DNA of 64,000 nt, taken from assembly GCA_033239005.1 (NCBI GenBank), contig BSQZ01000080.1, positions 62,001 to 126,000 of the forward strand. Direction: 5' to 3'. Under the pieces are notes generated by a model. The model made no database searches and was not told the DNA's origin. It saw nothing but the letters and a program-made list of their open reading frames with translations. Positions 62,901 to 64,000 of the stretch are shown in pieces. The stretch's first letter is position 1. Each line of letters starts with the position of its first letter. Both the position numbers and the translations under genes were made by a program. This stretch comes from Lamellibrachia satsuma. Taxonomy: Eukaryota; Annelida; Polychaeta; Sabellida; Siboglinidae.

Positions 62901-63432
62901 GTAATGTGTCCTCGGGTGGCAAGGTAATGTGTCCTCAGGTGGCAAGGTAATGTGTCCTCAGGTGGCAAGGTGCATGGGTTCAATACAGGCGTTTTTCAGC
63001 AGTTGACATGTTAAAGTTCCCTCTTCAATTGACTTAGGCCATTGTCAATGAGGTTTGTTAATGTTTAAATCTGTAGTGTTTAAATAGTCTAAGTAATATA
63101 GATAAATATAATAAAAGAGTGCATACTTTTGTTAAAATCCGAAAGAAGTAACTTTGATTGTTAGGTCAAAGGATAAATGGTTAAAGACTAACATGTGAAC
63201 ATGGTTGCAGGCTGCTCCTGGATACCACATGGCCAAGTTAATCATCAAGCTGTTTAATTCAGTGGCCAATGTCATCAACACCGACCCAATCATTGGTAAG
63301 CGTTTGCGTATTGTGTTCCTTGAGAACTACCGCGTGTCGATGGCAGAGAAGATCATCCCAGCCGCCGATCTGAGTGAACAGATCTCGACTGCTGGCACCG
63401 AGGCCTCAGGCACTGGCAACATGAAGTTCATG
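23479..63432 (+). CDS. PYG: Glycogen phosphorylase gene, 14 exon positions, 3' end off window
   Basis: Glycogen phosphorylase (EC 2.4.1.1) releases glucose-1-phosphate from cytosolic glycogen, using pyridoxal phosphate (PLP) as cofactor. The spliced product is colinear with the vertebrate enzymes without a net gap. With initiator Met counted as 1, using one copy of exon 8 puts key residues at canonical numbers: Ser15 (regulatory phosphoserine, RRQISVRG), Tyr76 (AMP site), Leu137 (glycine-rich loop), Asn285 (280s loop), Asp340 and His342, His378, Arg570 and Lys575 (phosphate site), Lys681 (PLP Schiff base, NMKFM). The N-terminal regulatory elements indicate hormone- and AMP-type control. 683 of about 840 codons are in the window. 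All junctions are GT-AG and in phase. The introns are very large and repeat-filled. Confidence 0.98.
23698..24033. repeat. Tandem duplication of phosphorylase exon 1 end and donor (167 bp)
   Basis: The last 24 bases of exon 1 (TACTATTATGAAAAAGATCC...), its donor and about 140 bp of intron (23698-23864) are copied once immediately downstream (23865-about 24033). In the copy the donor GT has become GC (AAGGCGGGT), so it is probably not used. The copy is preceded by TTTACTCCAAG. Confidence 0.92.
24626..24994. mobile_element. hAT-type MITE with perfect 8 bp target duplication
   Basis: 369 bp AT-rich element that starts CAGGGTTG and ends with its inverse CAACCCTG, flanked by ATACAAAC on both sides (24618-24625 and 24995-25002). 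Inner ends are rich in ATTTAAATCA palindromes. No coding capacity. An 8 bp target duplication and CAGGG ends are typical of the hAT superfamily. Confidence 0.9.
25585..26079 (-). CDS. Intact 164-residue ORF with zinc-finger-like block, hAT-related N-terminus
   Basis: Reads [54 protein letters not shown]. The C-x-x-C ... H-x(5)-H spacing with G-K-D and K-D-x-L-x-K-H-E resembles the TTF/BED-like finger at the start of ZNF862-type hAT-derived proteins. No transposase core follows, and the ORF lies antisense in phosphorylase intron 1. It may be a truncated hAT copy or a short domesticated finger. No junctions or promoter can be named. Confidence 0.45.
   Translation of the reverse strand: MSDSDGTLAAAIFYRQVLIAHEQMKCWTNSCFALLHKADWFIRFAWLIHNSKSYVFRCKVCVHAKAKNVFVTGKDCAKPKKDNLTKHEISADHQRSMLLPKRQMGFVTANDHTKSAIIAQMWTVLTQAKHSLPTVKNAFIRGSLQDLGGFTGLVKRVDLSQRPE
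27100..27215. repeat. Short dispersed repeat (ACTTGTCCACCAGA)
   Basis: TTCACTTGTCCACCAGACAA here recurs as TTCACTTGTCCACCAGATAA at 28321, followed there by more TTGTCC motifs up to 28420. It may be two ends of one element or two copies; intervening sequence 27220-28240 shows no other recognised feature. Confidence 0.4.
27990..28320 (+). mobile_element. LINE/SINE 3' end (GCGCTATATCAAATAAAA tail)
   Basis: An AT-rich stretch ends AAAGTGCCATGAACAATTTA, then GGCGCTATATCAAATAAAAT and an ATT-rich run, a typical retroposon tail in invertebrates. A related tail (GCACTATATAAATA) occurs at 34222. Confidence 0.4.
29862..30056 (+). mobile_element. tRNA-derived SINE
   Basis: Box A-like CATAGTGGTTAGAACACAAG and box B-like GAGAACCCGAGTTCCAATGC are followed by a conserved body with CTCAGCTGTATAAGCGAGTA. 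The body and promoter layout match the copy at 55630-55800. Confidence 0.75.
31040..31508. repeat. Minisatellite, 91 bp unit, about 5 copies
   Basis: Units contain GATATGGTGAAATCACTTGC, ATCATCATCATGGAGTTCAA, GAACCATGGAGAGTGTATCA and CATGGATTTATGGAACCACA. Located in phosphorylase intron 1. ORFs on both strands arise from the repeat, because 91 shifts the frame by one each copy. Confidence 0.95.
32100..32130. repeat. (TG)n microsatellite
   Basis: TGTGTGCGTGTGTGTGTGTG tract in phosphorylase intron 1. Confidence 0.95.
32872..33006. repeat. (CA)n and (ACGC)n compound microsatellite
   Basis: CA-rich run followed by ACGC repeats. The histidine/threonine/arginine-rich ORFs over it are low-complexity artefacts. 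The rest of 31.5-34.6 kb is intron with no other recognised feature except a short retroposon-like tail near 34222. Confidence 0.95.
34665..34766 (+). CDS. PYG: Phosphorylase exon 2 (82-115)
   Basis: 34 codons, [20 protein letters not shown] to DEALYQ, phase 0, acceptor TTTGCAG, donor [19 protein letters not shown] follows EKDPK exactly as in all family members. It lies 11 kb after exon 1. Confidence 0.97.
35434..35616 (+). CDS. PYG: Phosphorylase exon 3 (116-176)
   Basis: 61 codons with the catalytic glycine-rich loop [20 protein letters not shown], then [14 protein letters not shown] and EDGWQ. Acceptor TTGTGCAG, donor GTATGT. Leu137 sits in the active-site pocket. Confidence 0.98.
36015..36203 (-). 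repeat. Ngaro split direct repeat B2 (3' end)
   Basis: 189 bp copy of B1. The outer border with the host is not certain, because a similar TCACTGTACCGTATGTCATA stretch also occurs at about 35900. Confidence 0.85.
36264..36547 (-). repeat. Ngaro split direct repeat A2
   Basis: 284 bp copy of A1, lying between B1 and B2 near the 3' end of the element. Confidence 0.93.
36569..36757 (-). repeat. Ngaro split direct repeat B1
   Basis: 189 bp, AAATGGCAATGCCCTTTAAT to CCCAGAAACCACC, matching 36015-36203 at an offset of 554 bp. About 20 bp separate it from A2. Confidence 0.92.
37877..38805 (-). pseudogene. Ngaro tyrosine recombinase, split in three frames
   Basis: Three overlapping ORFs (38805-38500, 38555-38070, 38218-37877) together cover a tyrosine recombinase: an N-terminal SAM-like part ([18 protein letters not shown]), a middle part, and a C-terminal part with [20 protein letters not shown], then [11 protein letters not shown], which holds the final His/Arg and the Tyr nucleophile. 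This enzyme joins element circles to the target. At least two frame breaks mean no single protein is made from the sequence as given. Confidence 0.82.
38760..40654 (-). CDS. Ngaro reverse transcriptase and RNase H, one frame break
   Basis: The reverse transcriptase part (40300-39350) has [70 protein letters not shown] and the catalytic LDDF (39657-39668). The frame shifts near 39350. RNase H follows with [48 protein letters not shown] and the ADALSR ending. The N-terminal 100 residues overlap gag in another frame. Acts in the element's replication; the break should inactivate a fused protein unless it is a sequence error. Confidence 0.88.
40345..41448 (-). CDS. Ngaro gag-like ORF, frameshifted before the zinc knuckle
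   Basis: Starts [20 protein letters not shown], followed by a coiled-coil segment ([19 protein letters not shown]), a Pro/Thr-rich linker and a helical capsid-like part ([20 protein letters not shown]). The ORF stops at 40441, but the next frame continues [20 protein letters not shown] and [14 protein letters not shown], a CCHC knuckle typical of gag C-termini in this order. So one indel near 40.5 kb separates capsid and knuckle. Binding element RNA is the known role. Confidence 0.8.
41940..42256. repeat. 37 bp tandem repeat in the Ngaro leader, about 8 copies
   Basis: GC-rich unit CATCGCGTCCAATGCGCGGT plus CGCACACCTGTGCGGAA upstream of gag on the minus strand. CGCACACCTGTGCG inside each unit is nearly self-complementary. 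ORFs here in all frames are artefacts of the repeat. Confidence 0.93.
43408..43691 (-). repeat. Ngaro split direct repeat A1 (5' end)
   Basis: 284 bp, seemingly identical to 36264-36547 (offset 7144), from AAAACTTAACAAACGAGCGA to AATACTGATTTT. Confidence 0.93.
43692..45120. other. Phosphorylase intron 3 between Ngaro element and LINE
   Basis: AT-rich intron of about 1.4 kb; no coding block, structured repeat or RNA gene was recognised. Confidence 0.5.
45130..48400 (-). mobile_element. Degenerate LINE with endonuclease and reverse transcriptase
   Basis: Minus strand in order: Cys-rich start ([20 protein letters not shown] near 48396, then CNRC and CDC), AP endonuclease pieces ([42 protein letters not shown]), reverse transcriptase ([66 protein letters not shown]) and a C-terminal part to 45224. 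Multiple stops and frame changes occur. The catalytic ADD motif is missing: ILTFILF runs directly into VCSGKD. It is an APE-type LINE of the CR1/jockey-like group; exact clade not assigned. Confidence 0.88.
48767..48898 (+). CDS. PYG: Phosphorylase exon 4 (177-220)
   Basis: 44 codons: [20 protein letters not shown], then [13 protein letters not shown], then HWVNTQ. Acceptor TCATAG, donor GTACGA (weak). It is separated from exon 3 by 13 kb that holds the Ngaro-type element and a LINE. Confidence 0.96.
48899..49939. other. Phosphorylase intron 4
   Basis: 1 kb of AT-rich intron; no recognised element. Confidence 0.5.
49940..50051 (+). CDS. PYG: Phosphorylase exon 5 (221-257)
   Basis: 37 codons plus one base: [20 protein letters not shown], then [17 protein letters not shown]. 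Acceptor TTGCTAG, donor GTAAGT. The VxAxPYDxPVPGY and NTxRLWSAxAP blocks are canonical. Confidence 0.97.
50632..50714 (+). CDS. PYG: Phosphorylase exon 6 (258-285; tower helix and 280s loop)
   Basis: 83 bp: [20 protein letters not shown], then KVLYPNDN. It codes the tower helix and ends in the 280s gate loop, with Asn285 (Asn284 in mature rabbit numbering). Acceptor CTGTTAG, donor AAC|GTATGT. The exon end and donor seed an array of about 20 units directly downstream. Confidence 0.95.
50700..51682. repeat. 48-50 bp array copied from phosphorylase exon 6 end and donor, about 20 units
   Basis: Each unit is ATGACAAC|GTATGTACCTAC, then ACACACGCC, TTCTCTCAGTGCTCTGTCCC. The ATGACAAC part copies the exon end that codes Asn-Asp-Asn of the 280s loop, and GTATGT copies the donor. 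Variants include GACGAC|GTATGT and one CAACATATGT copy that lost the GT. Units of 48 bp keep frame, units of 50 bp do not. Confidence 0.95.
52166..52309 (+). CDS. PYG: Phosphorylase exon 7 (286-333)
   Basis: 48 codons: [48 protein letters not shown]. The [10 protein letters not shown] segment holds the two arginines that contact AMP in the allosteric site. Acceptor TTGTCAG, donor GTAACT. Confidence 0.97.
52523..54455 (+). mobile_element. pogo/Tigger-like DNA transposon, decayed, with TIRs and TA duplication
   Basis: Left end TA|CCGTAAATTCTGTATTTGTA and right end, inverted, CCATAAATTCTCTATTTGTA|TA, with TA on both outer sides, define a 1.93 kb element in phosphorylase intron 7. Inside, plus-strand reading at 53700-54000 gives [31 protein letters not shown] and [18 protein letters not shown], the C-terminal part of pogo-type DDE transposases. 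The upstream catalytic region is not readable. ATTAAAGCCGCACCC-type motifs repeat near both ends. Confidence 0.8.
55236..55328 (+). CDS. PYG: Phosphorylase exon 8a (334-364), first of two alternative copies
   Basis: 31 codons, phase 0 both ends: [20 protein letters not shown], then [17 protein letters not shown] holds Asp340 and His342 near the catalytic centre. Acceptor GGTGCAG, donor GTAGGA. It has the same length and phase as exon 8b, 117 bp downstream. Both are intact, so mutually exclusive splicing is likely. Using both would insert 31 extra residues without a frameshift. Confidence 0.93.
55446..55538 (+). CDS. PYG: Phosphorylase exon 8b (334-364), second alternative copy
   Basis: 31 codons: [20 protein letters not shown], then [11 protein letters not shown]. 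The active-site NDTHPS is kept while the helix residues differ from exon 8a at about 11 positions. The MDWDR end is closer to the vertebrate muscle sequence. Acceptor CTGCAG, donor GTAGGA, identical to the 8a donor. Confidence 0.93.
55630..55805 (+). mobile_element. tRNA-derived SINE, second copy
   Basis: GAGAACCCGGGTTCCAATTT (box B-like) and a body with CTCAGCTGTATAAATGAATA CCTG parallel the copy at 29862-30056. The box A side is weaker. It lies 90 bp after exon 8b. Confidence 0.7.
56027..56092. repeat. 19-20 bp tandem repeat, about 4-5 copies
   Basis: TAGTTTCCTGCTGCTTCAC unit in phosphorylase intron 8. Confidence 0.9.
56215..56338. repeat. 31 bp tandem repeat, 4 copies
   Basis: Unit GTGCAAGTATCCATGTACAT plus GACTTCATGTG. 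In phosphorylase intron 8. Confidence 0.92.
56680..58432 (+). mobile_element. LINE with internal deletion, ends just before exon 9
   Basis: Order on plus: endonuclease end ([30 protein letters not shown]), linker ([31 protein letters not shown]), a sudden jump near 57467 that removes most of the reverse transcriptase, then the palm with FVDDTKLF and [13 protein letters not shown], thumb ([17 protein letters not shown]) and C-terminus (IHKHSF-like [38 protein letters not shown], stop at 58341). Its 3' tail ends GGCAAATCTTGTTAAA at about 58432, as in the copies at 7.4 and 18.7 kb. Dead but fairly young looking; CR1-like group is likely. Confidence 0.87.
58457..58603 (+). CDS. PYG: Phosphorylase exon 9 (365-413)
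   Basis: 49 codons: [49 protein letters not shown]. His378 in [14 protein letters not shown] is the active-site histidine. Acceptor GTGTCAG, donor GTACCT. A LINE 3' tail ends about 25 bp upstream of the acceptor. Confidence 0.97.
58604..59055. other. Phosphorylase intron 9
   Basis: 450 bp intron; nothing recognised apart from normal splice signals. Confidence 0.5.
59056..59219 (+). CDS. PYG: Phosphorylase exon 10 (414-467)
   Basis: 54 codons plus two bases: [49 protein letters not shown]. Acceptor CCTGCAG, donor GTGAGT. RMSLxEE, NMAHL and GSHxVNGVAxxHS are canonical. Confidence 0.97.
59468..59582 (+). CDS. PYG: Phosphorylase exon 11 (468-506)
   Basis: After a split Thr codon: [52 protein letters not shown] is an invariant family motif. 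Acceptor ACACAG, donor GTAATA (weak at +5). Confidence 0.96.
59923..61093 (-). mobile_element. TIR DNA transposon relic (hAT-like) with minus-strand ORF pieces
   Basis: The left end CAGCCCTCTACGTTAAC and the right end, inverted, CAGCCTTCTACATTGCG give short terminal inverted repeats 1171 bp apart. Both flanks share only CAAGA, not a clear 8 bp duplication. Minus-strand ORFs 60871-60674 and 60565-60248 read as a Lys-rich start ([18 protein letters not shown]), then [20 protein letters not shown], and a Cys/His-rich end. Probably a non-autonomous, internally deleted hAT-like copy in phosphorylase intron 11. Confidence 0.5.
61651..61752 (+). CDS. PYG: Phosphorylase exon 12 (507-540)
   Basis: 34 codons: [20 protein letters not shown], then [14 protein letters not shown]. 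Acceptor TTTTGCAG, donor GTGAGG. It corresponds to the variable helical segment before the phosphate-binding region. Confidence 0.95.
62012..62090. repeat. Hairpin: 32 bp inverted repeat with 15 nt loop
   Basis: Arms 62012-62043 and 62059-62090 are inverted copies with a few mismatches; the inner 18 bp (GGTGGTCTGCCTCTTTTT) pair perfectly. In phosphorylase intron 12. It may be a small foldback element or an RNA hairpin. Confidence 0.8.
62211..62417 (+). CDS. PYG: Phosphorylase exon 13 (541-609)
   Basis: 69 codons: [76 protein letters not shown] holds Arg570 and Lys575 that bind phosphate. Acceptor CTGCAG, donor GGCAAG|GTAATG. The last nine exon bases and the donor are repeated about 25 times downstream. 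Confidence 0.97.
62409..62972. repeat. 23 bp array copied from phosphorylase exon 13 end and donor, about 25 units
   Basis: Unit GGTGGCAAGGTAATGTGTCC plus TCA. GGTGGCAAG is the exon end (Gly-Gly-Lys) and GTAATG the donor. Between units the sequence reads TCAG|GTGGCAAG|GTAATG, so each unit looks like an 8 nt exon between an acceptor-like AG and a donor. Third bases vary (TCCTCA, TTCTCA, TCGTCA) in a repeating higher-order order. Confidence 0.96.
63211..63432 (+). CDS. PYG: Phosphorylase exon 14 (610-683), PLP lysine
   Basis: 74 codons: [62 protein letters not shown]. Lys681 in NMKFM forms the Schiff base with pyridoxal phosphate. Acceptor TTGCAG, donor GTGTGT. About 160 further residues lie beyond the right edge. 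Confidence 0.97.
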
Positions 63433-63705
63433 GTGTGTAAACAATCCTTTTCTCTTGATCATATTGTACAGATTGAATAAGAATTCATATATGTAAAAAG
63501 CAGCATTTCGTTTTTGTTCAGCTGGTCACTGTACTCTTTCAACTTGCTCTTCAAAAGGTTGTACCACAGAACCTTTGATGAACTGCGTCTCTGATCTATA
63601 CTATATATATAAATAATGTATTAAACCATAATACAAATATCTTGATGATGTTTAAAAATGTTAAAGTAATCTATGACCAACATGGTTTGAATAATTTGCA
63701 ACAAC

Positions 63706-63972
63706 AACTGTGTAGGCCCACCCTAGTGGATGAATGTGTAGGCCCACCCTAGTGGATGAATGTGTAGGTCCACCTTAGTGGATGAATGTGTAGGCCCACC
63801 CTAGTGGATGAATGTGTAGGCCCACCCTAGTGGATGAATGTGTAGGCCCACCCTAGTGGATGAATGTGTAGGCCCACCTTAGTGGATGAATGTGTAGGCC
63901 CACTCTAGTGGATGAATGTGTAGGCCCACCCTAGTGGATGAATGTGTAGGCCCACCCTAGTGGATGAATGTG
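63706..63972. repeat. Minisatellite, 26 bp unit, about 10 copies
   Basis: Unit TGTGTAGGCCCACCCTAGTG plus GATGAA. About 270 bp into phosphorylase intron 14. Confidence 0.95.
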
Positions 63973-64000
63973 AACCCCTCGTTTATGACCACCCCCTTTG

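Noticed and set aside
1..64000. tRNA or rRNA genes
   Set aside because: No cloverleaf or rRNA-like block was recognised; the tRNA-like boxes at 29.9 and 55.6 kb belong to SINEs. A tRNAscan run would decide.

Overview
This is nuclear DNA from an animal. Both genes are split into many short exons with GT-AG introns, there is no operon structure, and transposons and minisatellites fill the introns. The transposon mix (a tyrosine-recombinase retrotransposon of Ngaro type, LINEs, tRNA-derived SINEs, pogo-like and hAT-like DNA elements) and the proteins suggest a marine invertebrate. A lophotrochozoan such as a mollusc is my best guess, but that is inference.

Two conserved genes lie head to head. 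On the minus strand, 23329 down to 699 and beyond the left edge, is CEBPZ (Noc1/Mak21 family, ribosome biogenesis). I can place 18 coding exons with matching splice phases, giving the first 662 codons. On the plus strand, 23479 to 63432 and beyond the right edge, is glycogen phosphorylase. I can place 14 exon positions (683 codons), ending just after the lysine that binds pyridoxal phosphate. Only 149 bp separate the start codons, and this gap holds a perfect NRF1-type palindrome, so a shared bidirectional promoter is likely.

Layout: 1-17.3 kb, CEBPZ exons 18 to 3 with several intronic minisatellites, including a 2.6 kb array of a 39 bp unit. 17.7-23.2 kb, CEBPZ exons 2 and 1 around a transposon-rich intron. 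23.3-23.5 kb, promoter. 23.7-34.7 kb, phosphorylase intron 1 with a hAT-type MITE, a zinc-finger ORF, a SINE and a 91 bp array. 35.6-48.8 kb, intron 3, with a 7.7 kb Ngaro-type element (36.0-43.7 kb) and a decayed LINE (45.1-48.4 kb). 48.8-63.4 kb, exons 4 to 14 with a pogo-like element, a second LINE, another TIR element and more arrays.

Two observations stand out. First, phosphorylase exon 8 exists twice (55236-55328 and 55446-55538): both copies are 93 bp, in the same phase, differ in sequence and keep the active-site motif. Using only one places every catalytic residue at its canonical number, which suggests mutually exclusive splicing. Second, at four different exons the exon end together with its splice donor has been tandemly duplicated (CEBPZ exon 15; phosphorylase exons 1, 6 and 13), giving arrays of up to about 25 candidate donors. 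This recurrent growth of minisatellites across 5' splice sites in one locus is the most unusual signal in the window.
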